From assembly GCA_963776225.1 (NCBI GenBank), contig CAVZLL010000001.1, forward strand, positions 806,001 to 870,000: a DNA stretch of 64,000 bases. Reading direction: 5' to 3'. Numbering within the stretch: the stretch's first letter is position 1; each line of letters opens with the position of its first letter. Shown here piece after piece: positions 34,791 through 44,100 of the stretch. Origin of the DNA: Bog-756 sp963776225 (GTDB lineage: Bacteria; Actinomycetota; Acidimicrobiia; Acidimicrobiales; RAAP-2). A program made the translations under genes and the position numbers. Under the pieces are notes generated by a model that saw only the letters and a program-made list of their open reading frames with translations, searched no databases and was not told where the DNA came from.

Positions 34791-34863
34791 CCTGTCACGA
34801 ACCCGAGAGACGACCGATCAGAACCCAGGTCCCGAGCGAACGCAGGCATAGGCTTTGACCCAC

Positions 34864-36669
34864 ATGGAACCGTCCCAGGCGCCTCGTGTCTTCTCCGAGC
34901 GCTACGAACTCAACCATCTCATCGCGCGCGGAGGCATGGCCGAGGTCTACCGCGCCCACGACCGCCTGCTCGACCGACCGGTCGCGCTCAAGGTCCTGTT
35001 CCCCGAGCTCTCGGTCGACCGGTCGTTCATCGAGCGGTTCAAACGTGAGGCGCAGGCGGCGGCCAAGCTCTCGCACCCCAACATCGTCCCGGTATTCGAC
35101 TGGGGCGAGGATGCCGGGACCTACTTCATCGTGATGGAGTTCATCGACGGTCGCCCGCTCTCGTCCATCCTGCGCTCGGCGGGACCGCTCTCCGCGGAGC
35201 GGACCGCCGACATCGGTGCACACGTGGCCGCGGCGCTCGGGTACGCGCACAAGCACCTGGTCGTGCACCGGGACGTGAAGCCCGGCAACGTGCTGATCAC
35301 CGACGACGGTCAGGTCAAGGTCACCGACTTCGGCATTGCCCGGGCAATCAACACCGAGGAGAGCCTCACCCAGACCGGTGCCGTGATGGGGACCGCAACC
35401 TACTTCTCACCGGAGCAGGCCGAGGGCATCGGGGTCGACGCCCGCAGCGACATCTACTCCCTCGGCGTGGTCCTCTTCGAGATGGTCACCGGGCGACCCC
35501 CCTTCCTCGGGGAGTCGCCGGTTGCGGTGGCCTCCAAGCACGTGCGCGACAGCCCGCCCGCACCGCGCGAGCTCAACCCGTCGATCCCGGCGACCTTCGA
35601 GGCGATCATCCTCAAGTCGATGGCCAAGAGCCCGGAACACCGGTACCAGACGGCCGAGGACCTGCGCGCCGACCTGCTCCGGTTCACCGAAGGGCGCCGG
35701 GTGCTTGCCGGCGACGACACCACCTCCCTGATGGCCGCTGCCGCCGGTACCTCGACCATCGCGGCCTACCTCGGAGCTGATGACAGCACCCGAGCGGTCG
35801 CGGCGGCCGGCGGGGAGGACCCCGAGGCACCCGAAGAGGGATCGGGCAATAGGACCCGCAACTATGCGATCGCCCTCGCCGTCCTGCTCCTCCTGCTCGC
35901 CGGTGCCGGTGTCCTGCTCGCGCGCAACCTCGGCTACCTCGGGGGCAGCCCCTCGTTCTCACTCCCCTCGGTGGTCGGGCAGCAGGAGGCGGTGGCGACC
36001 GCGACCCTCAAGGGCGACGGACTCCAGGTGAGCAGCGCCAAACAGGTCTCGGGCGCCGCCCCGGGGACGGTCATCTCGACCAATCCGGGGGCGGGTACCC
36101 TGGTCAAGAAGGGGGACAGCGTGACCCTGAAGGTCGCCGAAGCACCCCCGCCCCAGCAGGTCACCGTGCCCGACGGCCTGACCAACACCACCCAGTCCAA
36201 CGCAGAGTCCCTTCTGTCCAGCGCCGGACTCCAGTCCGCGGTGGTCTACCGGACGAGCAGTGCACAGCGGGGCACGGTGCTCAGCACCAACCCGAGTTCG
36301 GGTACCCGGGTCGGCGCCGGAAACACGGTCACCCTGACCGTCTCCTCGGGTCCTGCGAACGTGACCGTGCCGTCGCTGGTCGGTCTCTCGCAGCTCGCGG
36401 CCGGGCAGACCCTCGGCAACGTGGGCCTCAGCGTGGGCAACGTCACCTCCGCGCCCTCCCAGTACGCGCCCGGCGTGGTGATCCAGTCCAACCCGGGGGC
36501 GGGGGCGTCGGTCCCCCCCGGCAGCTCGGTCGACATCTCGGTCTCGTCCGGGCCGCCGCCGTCCACGACCACCACCCCGCCGACGTCGACCTCCACCACC
36601 ACGACCTCGACCCCGGGTACCACGACCACGACCGCTGCGCCGCCGCCCGGGCACAACCGTCACCCCTGA
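34864..36669 (+). CDS. pknB: PknB-like Ser/Thr kinase with three PASTA domains
   Basis: The 601-residue receptor kinase has an N-terminal catalytic domain with IARGGMAEVY glycine loop, Lys43, HRDVKP (135-140), DFG (155-157) and FSPEQ. A juxtamembrane acidic linker and one membrane helix (AIALAVLLLLLAGAGVLLA) follow. Outside are three PASTA repeats (LPSVVGQQEAVATATLKGDG; VPDGLTNTTQSNAESLLSSAG; VPSLVGLSQLAAGQTLGNVG) and a Thr/Pro-rich tail. It senses peptidoglycan fragments and controls growth and division with PstP, FhaA and FhaB. ATG 34864 is preferred over TTG 34855. M. tuberculosis PknB has four PASTA repeats, here three. Confidence 0.94.
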   Translation: MEPSQAPRVFSERYELNHLIARGGMAEVYRAHDRLLDRPVALKVLFPELSVDRSFIERFKREAQAAAKLSHPNIVPVFDWGEDAGTYFIVMEFIDGRPLSSILRSAGPLSAERTADIGAHVAAALGYAHKHLVVHRDVKPGNVLITDDGQVKVTDFGIARAINTEESLTQTGAVMGTATYFSPEQAEGIGVDARSDIYSLGVVLFEMVTGRPPFLGESPVAVASKHVRDSPPAPRELNPSIPATFEAIILKSMAKSPEHRYQTAEDLRADLLRFTEGRRVLAGDDTTSLMAAAAGTSTIAAYLGADDSTRAVAAAGGEDPEAPEEGSGNRTRNYAIALAVLLLLLAGAGVLLARNLGYLGGSPSFSLPSVVGQQEAVATATLKGDGLQVSSAKQVSGAAPGTVISTNPGAGTLVKKGDSVTLKVAEAPPPQQVTVPDGLTNTTQSNAESLLSSAGLQSAVVYRTSSAQRGTVLSTNPSSGTRVGAGNTVTLTVSSGPANVTVPSLVGLSQLAAGQTLGNVGLSVGNVTSAPSQYAPGVVIQSNPGAGASVPPGSSVDISVSSGPPPSTTTTPPTSTSTTTTSTPGTTTTTAAPPPGHNRHP

Positions 36670-36679
36670 CGGTCGCCAG

Positions 36680-36705
36680 CTGCCGCCGCGCAGCGCGGCC
36701 CGCAG
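36680..36705. terminator. GC-rich convergent hairpin between pknB and the amidotransferase gene
   Basis: An imperfect inverted repeat with a CTGCCGCCGCGC/GCGCGGCCCGCAG type stem, in the short gap between the converging pknB and pabA/trpG genes. There is no U-run. It could end both transcripts, as is common in high-GC actinomycetes, but this is a structural guess. Confidence 0.5.
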
Positions 36706-36706
36706 T

Positions 36707-37288
36707 TCAGCGTGCGGCCCGCTCGAGGAAGTTCGCCAAGAGGGACGGGCCGCTCGGGGTGAGGAACGACTCGGGGTGGAACTGGACTCCCTCCACGTCG
36801 AGCGTGCGGTGACGCAGTCCCATGATCACGCCGTCCGATGTCTCGGCGGTGACCTCCAACACCTCGGGGAGGGTGGACCGCTCGACCACCAGTGAGTGGT
36901 AGCGGGTGGCCACGAACGGATCGGGAAGCCCGCAGAAGACCCCGGCGCCGCCGTGGTGGATGGACGACGTCTTCCCGTGCATGAGGGTGAGGGCGGCGAC
37001 CACCTCGCCCCCGTACACCTGACCGACCGCCTGGTGGCCGAGGCAGACCCCGAGGATCGGGCACTCGCCGGCGAGCTCGCGGACGACCTCCATGCTGATG
37101 CCGGCGCTCTCGGGGCGTCCGGGCCCGGGCGAGATGAGGATGGCGTCGGGGGCTTCGGCGCGGATCCCGGCGATGTCGACGGCGTCGTTGCGGTGCACCA
37201 CCGGGTCGGCACCCAGCTCCCCGAGCTCCTGGACCAGGTTGTAGACGAAGGAGTCGTAGTTGTCGATGACCAGCACCCGGGTCGCCAT
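36707..37288 (-). CDS. Class I glutamine amidotransferase (TrpG/PabA)
   Basis: The 193-residue protein is the glutaminase subunit for anthranilate or aminodeoxychorismate synthase. It has VLVIDNYDSFVYNLVQELGE at the start, GVCLGHQAVGQ with the catalytic Cys, SLVV, and the His-Glu pair in VEGVQFHPESFLTP. The partner synthase (trpE or pabB) is not in the window, so TrpG versus PabA cannot be told. In mycobacteria the gene next to pknB is trpG. It converges with pknB and diverges from crgA. Confidence 0.9.
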   Translation of the reverse strand: MATRVLVIDNYDSFVYNLVQELGELGADPVVHRNDAVDIAGIRAEAPDAILISPGPGRPESAGISMEVVRELAGECPILGVCLGHQAVGQVYGGEVVAALTLMHGKTSSIHHGGAGVFCGLPDPFVATRYHSLVVERSTLPEVLEVTAETSDGVIMGLRHRTLDVEGVQFHPESFLTPSGPSLLANFLERAAR

Positions 37289-37366
37289 GGCTCCCGAATG
37301 GTACCGGTCGGTCCGGCGGTCCCCCTCCGTCGCACCGCCACGCCGCCGGTGGCTATCCTTCCGGCC

Positions 37367-37699
37367 ATGGCAACCAAGGCCACCCAGGGCCCGGGCAAGG
37401 CCCAGAAGAAGGGCAGGTCCTCGGGCGGACGGACGACCCCCTCCGCGAAGTCCGCCGCCAAGTCACCGGCCGGCACCGGCTCCGTCCAGAGCCAGCGCTA
37501 CACGCCTCCCGTCCCCAAGGGTGTCAAGAGCAGCCCGAAGTGGATGGGGATCGTGATCATCGGCCTCTTCGTGCTCGGCGTCCTGGTGATCATCCTCGAC
37601 TATGCCGGCGCCTTGCCCGGCGGGGTCAACAACATCTGGCTGGTTGCCTCCATCGCCGTCATCTTCGTCGGGCTGATGATGGCCACCCGGTACCACTGA
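37367..37699 (+). CDS. crgA: CrgA cell-division protein
   Basis: The 110-residue membrane protein has a basic, Pro/Ser-rich N-terminus and two helices (KWMGIVIIGLFVLGVLVIIL and IWLVASIAVIFVGLMMATRY) joined by DYAGALPGGVNN. This matches the actinomycete-specific CrgA, which recruits divisome proteins such as FtsI, FtsQ and CwsA. ATG 37367 opens just after the divergent amidotransferase gene. A longer open frame upstream is only the shadow of that gene. Family length is about 90-110 residues. Confidence 0.93.
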   Translation: MATKATQGPGKAQKKGRSSGGRTTPSAKSAAKSPAGTGSVQSQRYTPPVPKGVKSSPKWMGIVIIGLFVLGVLVIILDYAGALPGGVNNIWLVASIAVIFVGLMMATRYH

Positions 37700-37754
37700 C
37701 CGGCGAGCGTCGCCGCCGCGCGACCCCTGTCGTGGCGGTGTGCGCCCGCCGTGG

Positions 37755-38936
37755 TCAGCCGAGCCGCTCGATGACGGTCGCGTTGGCCATGCCACCGCCC
37801 TCGCACATGGTCAGCAGGCCCCAGCGGCCGTTGGTGCGCTCGAGCTCGTTGACCAGGGTGGCCATGAGCTTGGCCCCGGACGCGCCGAGCGGGTGGCCGA
37901 GGGCGATCGCCCCGCCGTTCACGTTGACCTTGTCCATGTCGACGTCGAGCTCCTTGGCCCACGCCAGGGGGACGGACGCGAACGCCTCGTTGATCTCGAT
38001 GACGTCCATGTCGTCGAGGGTCAACTTGGCCTTCTCCAGTACCGCCCGCGTCGCGGGGATCGGCCCGGTGAGCATGAAGATCGGATCGCTGCCGACCACG
38101 GCGAAGCTGTGGAACCGGGCCCGCGGGGTGAGGCCGAGCGCCGCCGCCTTCTCCTCGCTCATGATGAGCACGCCGGACGCGCCGTCGGTGATCTGGGAGG
38201 AATTGCCCGCGGTCACCCGGCCGCCCTCGGCGCGGAATGCCGGCTTGAGGTTGGCCAGCACCCCCACCGACGAGTCCGGCCGGATGCCCTCGTCGGTCGT
38301 GATCATCTCGTCGGTGTCGTTGCGTTCGTCGTCCTTGATCGCGACCGGGATGATCTCCCGCTCGAAGCGGCCCTCGGCGGTGGCGCGGGCGGCCAGGTGG
38401 TGGGAGCGGACCGAGAACTCGTCGAGCTCCTCGCGGCCGAGGCCCCACTTCTCGGCGATGAGCTCGGCCCCCTCGCCCTGGCCGACCAGGCCGCCGCGCT
38501 CGGCGTACCGCTGCATCATCCGCGGTCCGAACGGGTAGCCGAGCTCGCGCACGACCGACGATCCCATCGGGGTGCGGGTCATGACCTCGACACCGCCTCC
38601 GATGACCACGTCGTAGGCGCCGGCCATCACCCCCTGTGCCCCGAAGTGGAGGGCCTGCTGGGAGGAGCCGCACTGCCGGTCGATGGTGGTTCCCGGCACC
38701 GACTCGGGGAAGCCGGCCGCGAGCAGCGCGTTGCGACCGATGTTGAGCGACTGCTCGCCGACCTGCATCACGCAGCCCATGATCACGTCGTCGATCAGCG
38801 CCGGATCGAGGTCGTTGCGTTCGACGAGGGCCTTGAGCGGCTCCGAGCCGAGATCGGCGGCGTGCCAGTTGCGGAGCTTGCCGTTGCGCTTGCCCCCGGG
38901 AGTCCGGACTGCGTCGATGATCACGGCATTGGTCAT
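37755..38936 (-). CDS. Acetyl-CoA acyltransferase (thiolase)
   Basis: The 393-residue thiolase catalyses CoA-dependent cleavage or condensation of acyl groups. VRTPGGKRNGKLRNWHAADL opens the first domain. The active-site Cys is in IDRQCGSSQQALHFGAQGV, the His in NGGAIALGHPLGASGA and the final Cys in LLTMCEGGGMANA. Biosynthetic versus degradative direction cannot be told from sequence; FadA-type steroid or fatty-acid thiolases are near relatives. The stop and start positions are well supported, with a GGAG-type site before ATG 38936. Confidence 0.92.
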   Translation of the reverse strand: MTNAVIIDAVRTPGGKRNGKLRNWHAADLGSEPLKALVERNDLDPALIDDVIMGCVMQVGEQSLNIGRNALLAAGFPESVPGTTIDRQCGSSQQALHFGAQGVMAGAYDVVIGGGVEVMTRTPMGSSVVRELGYPFGPRMMQRYAERGGLVGQGEGAELIAEKWGLGREELDEFSVRSHHLAARATAEGRFEREIIPVAIKDDERNDTDEMITTDEGIRPDSSVGVLANLKPAFRAEGGRVTAGNSSQITDGASGVLIMSEEKAAALGLTPRARFHSFAVVGSDPIFMLTGPIPATRAVLEKAKLTLDDMDVIEINEAFASVPLAWAKELDVDMDKVNVNGGAIALGHPLGASGAKLMATLVNELERTNGRWGLLTMCEGGGMANATVIERLG

Positions 38937-39125
38937 GTGCGTCTCCTTCGGGTCCGGCGGATCTGGCCCTGCCGGCCATGCTCGGTGTGCTGCCGAGTCT
39001 AGCGAACGGCCCGCCCCGGACCCCCGTCCGAAGGACCGCTGGGCCGGAGTGCCCCCACCAGCGGCTTCGCCGCCGCCGCCCCGTTGCAGCAGGGCCCCGT
39101 CGCATCCCCGCACTACGGTCGAGGC

Positions 39126-39581
39126 GTGACCGGCAGGATCAAGGACATGGACCGGTGGTTGGGCGACGGGGGCATGCCGCTCATCGGGACGGTGGGCGGG
39201 ACCTTCGACGACTACGGGGTCGACGGCGAGGTCCTGGGCTGGGTGGAGGGTTCGTTCACCCCGGCCGCGGTCGCCGGCAACCCCCATGGCATCGTGCAGG
39301 CCGGGGTCCACGGGTTGCTGCTCGATGCCGCCATGAACTTCGCGATCAACGCGGCCCTTCCGGGCAGGGCCCGGACCCGTGGCACCCTGGAGATGAAGGT
39401 CGAGACCATGCGGCCGGCCCGGGTGGGGGAGCGCTACCGGATGCGCGGCGAGGTGGTCCGTCTCGCCCGACAGGTCGCCTATGCGGAGGCGACGATCACC
39501 GACGCGGCCTCCGAGCTGATCAGCCGGTCGACCGGCACCTTCCTGCTCCACCGTCCCGACGACCCTGCGCCGGTCGGCTGA
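39126..39581 (+). CDS. PaaI-type hotdog-fold thioesterase
   Basis: The 151-residue protein has a hotdog fold with the GIVQAGVHGLLLDAAMNFAI helix and TLEMKVETMRPARVGERYRMRGEVVR, typical of acyl-CoA thioesterases of the PaaI or 4HBT type. It may clear CoA thioesters made with the divergent thiolase. GTG 39126 is chosen because the upstream part of the frame is not protein-like. Substrate unknown. Confidence 0.8.
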   Translation: MTGRIKDMDRWLGDGGMPLIGTVGGTFDDYGVDGEVLGWVEGSFTPAAVAGNPHGIVQAGVHGLLLDAAMNFAINAALPGRARTRGTLEMKVETMRPARVGERYRMRGEVVRLARQVAYAEATITDAASELISRSTGTFLLHRPDDPAPVG

Positions 39582-39678
39582 ACCCGGTCGGCCCGGCCCG
39601 ATCCTGGGCGGGGGTTCGTGGTGCCGGGCGGCGCCGCCAGAGGACACGAGGCCGTCCGGCCGCGACACGGGGAGCCAG

Positions 39679-40311
39679 ATGCTGCAACGACCGCCGACTG
39701 CCGGCAGGGGGACGCCCTGCACCGTCTGCGGGCGGGGCGTTCCCGGTCAGGTCCGGGTCTGCTACTGCTGCCGGGCGCTCGCCGGCCAGCTCCGCCTCCC
39801 CCTGGTTCGGCTGACCGCGGTGGTCAGCTACCGGGTGGGGGACAGGACCCACCGGCTCTTGCGCGGGTACAAGGACGCGCCCCAGGCCGAGTCCCGGGTC
39901 GCCTGCCGGGGCGAGCTCGCCACCCTGGTCGCCGGGTGGTTCGCGTCCCCCGGTTCGGTCCCTGCTCCCAGCGGCGACCGGACCTGGACCGTGGTCACCG
40001 GGGTGCCGTCGACGTGCCGACCCGGGCGTGCGCCCGTGGAGCGCCTCATCGAGGCCGTGCCCGATCTGGCCGTCCGCCACCGGCCGCTCCTGGTCCGCGG
40101 AACGGGCACGCTCGACCACCTGGTCGCCGACCGGTCCGGCTTCGCCCTCGCCCCGGGGGTGGACAGGAGCTGGCTCGCGGGCCAACGGGTCCTGGTGCTC
40201 GACGACAGCACGGTGACCGGGGCGCGGGCGCAGAGCGCGGCCGCCGCGCTGCGCCTGGCGGGTGGCAGGGTGACCGGGGTGCTGGCGGTGGGCAGGGTGC
40301 TGCCGCGGTGA
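39679..40311 (+). CDS. ComF-like phosphoribosyltransferase
   Basis: The 210-residue protein has an N-terminal zinc ribbon (CTVCGRGV...CYCCRAL) and a C-terminal phosphoribosyltransferase fold with the PRPP loop RVLVLDDSTVTGARAQSAAA. This is the ComF/GntX layout. The family is needed for DNA uptake in some bacteria, but many members have unknown roles. No other competence genes are nearby. GGGGAGCC precedes ATG 39679. Confidence 0.78.
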   Translation: MLQRPPTAGRGTPCTVCGRGVPGQVRVCYCCRALAGQLRLPLVRLTAVVSYRVGDRTHRLLRGYKDAPQAESRVACRGELATLVAGWFASPGSVPAPSGDRTWTVVTGVPSTCRPGRAPVERLIEAVPDLAVRHRPLLVRGTGTLDHLVADRSGFALAPGVDRSWLAGQRVLVLDDSTVTGARAQSAAAALRLAGGRVTGVLAVGRVLPR

Positions 40312-40345
40312 GGGCGGGCGGATCGGCGCACGTCCTCGGCTGATA

Positions 40346-40368
40346 TAGTTGCTTTGTACAAGCAGCTA
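40346..40368 (+). promoter_or_regulatory. Palindromic MarR-type operator
   Basis: A 23-bp imperfect palindrome centred on GTACA: TAGTTGCTTT... with mirror ...AAGCAGCTA. TTGCTT/AAGCA arms with TAG/CTA ends are typical of MarR-family binding sites. It lies 65 bp before ATG 40433 (5 bp before an alternative GTG at 40373) of the MarR gene, so autorepression of marR and the exporter is likely. Confidence 0.7.
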
Positions 40369-40432
40369 GATCGTGGACCCCGACCGGGACGCGATCCGAC
40401 GCTCCCGACCGACCCACCGAGACCTCCCACCG

Positions 40433-40948
40433 ATGCCCTCCCCGACCACCAGGACGACCCGGCGCACGCCACGCGGACCGTCGCGGTCGGCCCGGGTCTC
40501 GGCCGGCCTCGAGCGCTCGCTGACCCAGGTGGCCCGTGCGATCCTCCGCCTCGAGATCCCGCGTGACGCCCTCCCCGAGGGGGTGTCGATCAACCGGTCG
40601 GGCCACTGGTTGCTGGTGCGGGTCTCCGAACAGGCCCCGGCACGGCTCTCGGAGGTGGCCGAGGCGGTCGACCTCGACCTCTCCACCGTGAGCCGCCAGG
40701 TCCGCGACCTGGTCGCCGCCGGGCTCGTCGCCCGGACGCCCGATCCGGCCGACGGCCGAGCGGCGCTGCTCAGCCTCACCGAGCGCGGCGCGGCGGTCCT
40801 CCATGCGGTGTCCGAGGACCGGCGCCGGGTCCTCGCGGAGGCCATCGGTGACTGGACGGACGAGGAGCGAAACGCGCTGGCCAGCGGTCTCCTCCGGCTC
40901 GGCTCGGGTCTGCGCAGCGTCCGGGGGACCGACGGAGGGCCGGCGTGA
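40433..40948 (+). CDS. MarR-family regulator
   Basis: The 171-residue protein has a winged helix (RLSEVAEAVDLDLSTVSRQVRDLVAAGLVARTPDPADGRAALLSLT) with the usual MarR wing. It probably represses itself and the coupled exporter through the palindrome at 40346 and is released by a toxic ligand. ATG 40433 is preferred; GTG 40373 would start 5 bp after the operator. The stop overlaps the exporter start (GTGA). Confidence 0.87.
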   Translation: MPSPTTRTTRRTPRGPSRSARVSAGLERSLTQVARAILRLEIPRDALPEGVSINRSGHWLLVRVSEQAPARLSEVAEAVDLDLSTVSRQVRDLVAAGLVARTPDPADGRAALLSLTERGAAVLHAVSEDRRRVLAEAIGDWTDEERNALASGLLRLGSGLRSVRGTDGGPA

Positions 40949-42618
40949 CCGTCGAGGCCGCCCCCACCCGCAGCGAGGCCGCGCCCGACCGGCTCGCGGC
41001 CGCCGACGGCGCCGGGATCCCGGAAGCCGCTCCGACCCCGATGACCGCGCTGACCCACCGCCAGATCCTCATGGTCTTCAGCGGGCTGATGCTCGGGATG
41101 TTCCTCGCGGCCCTGGACCAGACCATCGTCGGGACCGCCCTTCCCACCATCGTCAACGACCTCCACGGGCTCAACCACATCAGCTGGGTGGTGACCGCCT
41201 ACCTGCTCACCTCGACGATCTCGACACCCCTCTACGGCAAGCTCTCCGACCAGTTCGGTCGCAAGGGGGTCTTCCAGTTCGCCATCGTGGTCTTCCTGGC
41301 CGGCTCGGCCCTCGCCGGTCTGAGCCAGAACATGATCGAGCTCATCGCCTTCCGGGGCATCCAGGGAATCGGTGCGGGCGGCCTGTTGGCCATGGCCTTC
41401 ACGATCATCGCCGATGTGGTCCCGCCGCGCGAGCGCGGTCGCTACCAGGGCTACTTCGGTGCGACCTTCGCCATCTCGTCGGTCGCCGGGCCCCTGCTGG
41501 GCGGCGTCTTCACCGACAACCTCTCGTGGCGCTGGATCTTCTACATCAACCTGCCCATCGGGATCGTGGCGCTGCTGGTCACCTCGGCCGTGCTCAAGCT
41601 CCCCTTCCGTCGGCAGTCCCACCGGATCGACTTCCTCGGGGCGGGCCTGATGATGGTCGGCGTCACCGCGGCGCTCCTGGTGACCGTCTGGGGTGGCACC
41701 CAGTATGCGTGGAGCTCGCCGACCATCGGCGTCATCTCGTCGGTGTCGGTCGTGTTCCTCGCGCTGTTCGTCGTCTGGGAGCACCACGCGGCCGAGCCCA
41801 TCCTGCCCCCGGAGCTCTTCCGGATCGGAGTCTTCCGGGTTGCCTCGGCAGCGAGCTTCCTGCTCTCGATGGTCATGTTCGGCGCGATCATCTACCTGCC
41901 GCTCTATCTGCAGCTGGTGGACGGGGTGTCCGCGATGATCTCCGGTCTGCTGATGGTCCCCCTGATGGTCGGGGTCCTGGTCGCCTCCGTCTCCTCGGGC
42001 CAGGTGGTCACCCGCACCGGCAGGTACAAGCTCCTCCCGGTGGTCGGTGGGGTGCTGATCGTCCTCGGGATGTGGCTCCTCTCCCACCTCGGCCTCGGCA
42101 CATCGCACCTGACCATGAGCCTCGAAATGGTCGTGCTCGGCGCCGGGATGGGGATGAGCATGCAGATCCTGGTCCTCGCCACCCAGAACGCGCTGCCACC
42201 GCACCAGATGGGGACCGGGACCGCGGCGGTGACCTTCTTCCGCTCGCTCGGTGGGGCGTTCGGCACCTCACTCTTCGGCGCGGTGTTCATCGCCGGGCTC
42301 GGCCACTGGATCCCGACGCTGGTCCCCGCTGCCGTCGCCAAGAACATCCACCTGCGCGGGAGCTTCTCGATGAGCCCGGCACAGCTGCACGCCTTCCCGC
42401 CGGCCGTGGGCCACGGCATCCTCGAGTCCTTCGTCCGCTCGCTGCACTCGGTCTTCCTCCTCGGGGTTCCCCTCGCCGTGGTCTTTCTCGGCCTCACCCT
42501 GCTGCTCAAGGAGACCCGGCTGCGCACCGAGTCGGCGCTCGAACGCCCGAGCGACGCCGGAGGGACACCGGACGCCGCGGTCACCGCGGCCCCGGAGCCC
42601 AGCCCGACACCGGTCTGA
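40945..42618 (+). CDS. DHA2-family (EmrB/QacA-type) drug exporter
   Basis: The 557-residue protein has 14 predicted membrane helices. MFLAALDQTIVGTALPTIVNDL, with motif D1, and GKLSDQFGRKGVF, with motif A, are the DHA2 signatures. FRGIQGIGAGGLLAMAF is motif C-like. It is a proton antiporter for drugs or metabolites. The GTG start overlaps the marR stop, forming a MarR-exporter operon. The soluble N-terminal extension of about 35 residues is Ala/Pro-rich. Confidence 0.92.
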   Translation: MTVEAAPTRSEAAPDRLAAADGAGIPEAAPTPMTALTHRQILMVFSGLMLGMFLAALDQTIVGTALPTIVNDLHGLNHISWVVTAYLLTSTISTPLYGKLSDQFGRKGVFQFAIVVFLAGSALAGLSQNMIELIAFRGIQGIGAGGLLAMAFTIIADVVPPRERGRYQGYFGATFAISSVAGPLLGGVFTDNLSWRWIFYINLPIGIVALLVTSAVLKLPFRRQSHRIDFLGAGLMMVGVTAALLVTVWGGTQYAWSSPTIGVISSVSVVFLALFVVWEHHAAEPILPPELFRIGVFRVASAASFLLSMVMFGAIIYLPLYLQLVDGVSAMISGLLMVPLMVGVLVASVSSGQVVTRTGRYKLLPVVGGVLIVLGMWLLSHLGLGTSHLTMSLEMVVLGAGMGMSMQILVLATQNALPPHQMGTGTAAVTFFRSLGGAFGTSLFGAVFIAGLGHWIPTLVPAAVAKNIHLRGSFSMSPAQLHAFPPAVGHGILESFVRSLHSVFLLGVPLAVVFLGLTLLLKETRLRTESALERPSDAGGTPDAAVTAAPEPSPTPV

Positions 42619-42677
42619 CCGGGCAGGGTCCGCCGGCCCACCGAACAGTTCGGCCAGGGCTCGACTAGACCGTGGGC

Positions 42678-43613
42678 ATGGACCTCCGGATCTTCACCGA
42701 ACCGCAGTTCGGCGCCACCTACGACGACCTCCTGGCCGTGGCCCGGGCGGCAGAGCGTCACGGGTTCGACGCCTTCTTCCGCAGCGACCACTACCTCGCC
42801 TTCGGGGGATCGGGTCTTCCCGGGCCGACCGACGCATGGATCACCCTGGCCGGCATCGCCCGCGAGACCGACCGGATCCGGCTCGGCACGCTGGTCACCG
42901 CCGCCACCTTCCGGCTGCCCGGCCCGCTGGCGATCTCGGTGGCCCAGGTCGACGCCATGAGCGGGGGACGTGCCGAGCTCGGGATCGGGGCCGCCTGGTA
43001 CGACGACGAGCACACCGCCTACGGGATCCCCTTTCCCTCCCTCGGCGAGCGGTTCGAGCGGCTCGAGGAGCAGCTCGCCATCGTGAGCGGGCTCTGGGCG
43101 ACGCCGGAGGGTGGCCGGTTCGACTTCGAGGGCGTCCACTACCGCCTGGTGGACTCGCCTGCGCTGCCCAAACCGGTCCAGCGACCCGGGCCGCCGATCA
43201 TCGTGGGGGGTGGGGGCCCGGCCCGGACCCCGCGGCTGGCCGCGGCCTTCGCTGCCGAATTCAACCTCCCGTTCTCCTCGCTCGACGCGACCGCCGCCCA
43301 GTTCGCCCGGGTCCGCGAGGCCTGTGAGGCCGGTGGGCGCGACCCCGACTCGCTCGTGTACTCGTCCGCCCAGACCGTCTGCTGTGGTGCCGACGACGAC
43401 GAGATCGCCCGCCGCGCCGCCGCGATCGGCCGGCAGGTCGACGAGCTCCGGACCAACGCGCTCTGCGGCACCCCGGACGAGCTGGTCGAGAGGCTCGGTG
43501 CGTTCGCAGACCTCGGTGCCTCGCGCATGTACCTGCAGATCCTCGACCTCGCCGATCTCGACCACCTGGCACTCATCGGCGACGCGGTGCTCCCCCGGGT
43601 CGCCGCGAGGTGA
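42678..43613 (+). CDS. LLM-class (F420-type) oxidoreductase
   Basis: The 311-residue TIM-barrel protein starts MDLRIFTEPQFGATYDDLLA and shows FFRSDHYLAFGGSGLPGPTDAW, RIRLGTLVTAATFR, AELGIGAAWYDDEHTAYGIP and PIIVGGGGPARTPRLAA. These are typical of the F420-dependent luciferase-like family of actinomycetes. The cofactor is inferred from the group and the substrate is unknown. ATG 42678 is preferred over GTG 42672. Confidence 0.88.
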   Translation: MDLRIFTEPQFGATYDDLLAVARAAERHGFDAFFRSDHYLAFGGSGLPGPTDAWITLAGIARETDRIRLGTLVTAATFRLPGPLAISVAQVDAMSGGRAELGIGAAWYDDEHTAYGIPFPSLGERFERLEEQLAIVSGLWATPEGGRFDFEGVHYRLVDSPALPKPVQRPGPPIIVGGGGPARTPRLAAAFAAEFNLPFSSLDATAAQFARVREACEAGGRDPDSLVYSSAQTVCCGADDDEIARRAAAIGRQVDELRTNALCGTPDELVERLGAFADLGASRMYLQILDLADLDHLALIGDAVLPRVAAR

Positions 43614-43632
43614 GGCGGCCGGCACCGCAGGC

Positions 43633-44100
43633 TCACCCCGTTGCGGTCACCAGCTGCTCGATGCGCTCGAGCGTGGTGTCCATGTTGCGGCGGGTCTTCT
43701 CGGGCAGCCCACCGAGCCGGAGGAGCACGCGCTGGCGGTCCTGGCTGATGTCCCAGCTCTCCCGCACCAGCGTGCCGCCCTCTGCCGGCTCGAGCTCGTA
43801 GCGCCAGATCCGTCCCGCGACGTACCTGCCGACGGCGCCCCCTGGCCTGGTCTGCCAGGCGATGCGGTGGTTCTGGTCGTACTCGATGACCGTGTTGACC
43901 ATCGCGTACTTGATGCCGGCCTGCATCGACATCCCGAAGGTCGATCCCGCACCGATGCGGGTGGGCGCCCCGGGCTTGACCTGCTTGACCGAACCGGACC
44001 CGTCGAACTCGGGGTGACGCGAGGCGTCGGCGAGCAGATCGAAGATGGCCTCGGGCGGAGCGGCGATGATCCGCTCGACCGAGACGACGTTGCCTTCCAT
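43633..44100 (-). CDS. SRPBCC (polyketide cyclase-like) protein
   Basis: The 155-residue protein has the SRPBCC/START fold pattern: VERIIAAPPEAIFDLLADASRHPEFD at the start, a mid region of beta strands, and a C-terminal helix KTRRNMDTTLERIEQLVT. The family binds hydrophobic ligands; function unknown. ATG 44100 has GGGGGAG upstream. It is divergent from the DNA glycosylase gene. Confidence 0.83.
   Translation of the reverse strand: MEGNVVSVERIIAAPPEAIFDLLADASRHPEFDGSGSVKQVKPGAPTRIGAGSTFGMSMQAGIKYAMVNTVIEYDQNHRIAWQTRPGGAVGRYVAGRIWRYELEPAEGGTLVRESWDISQDRQRVLLRLGGLPEKTRRNMDTTLERIEQLVTATG

Noticed and set aside
37740..39002. Plus-strand frame opposite the thiolase gene
   Set aside because: The minus strand has all thiolase motifs; the plus frame is a GC-bias shadow.
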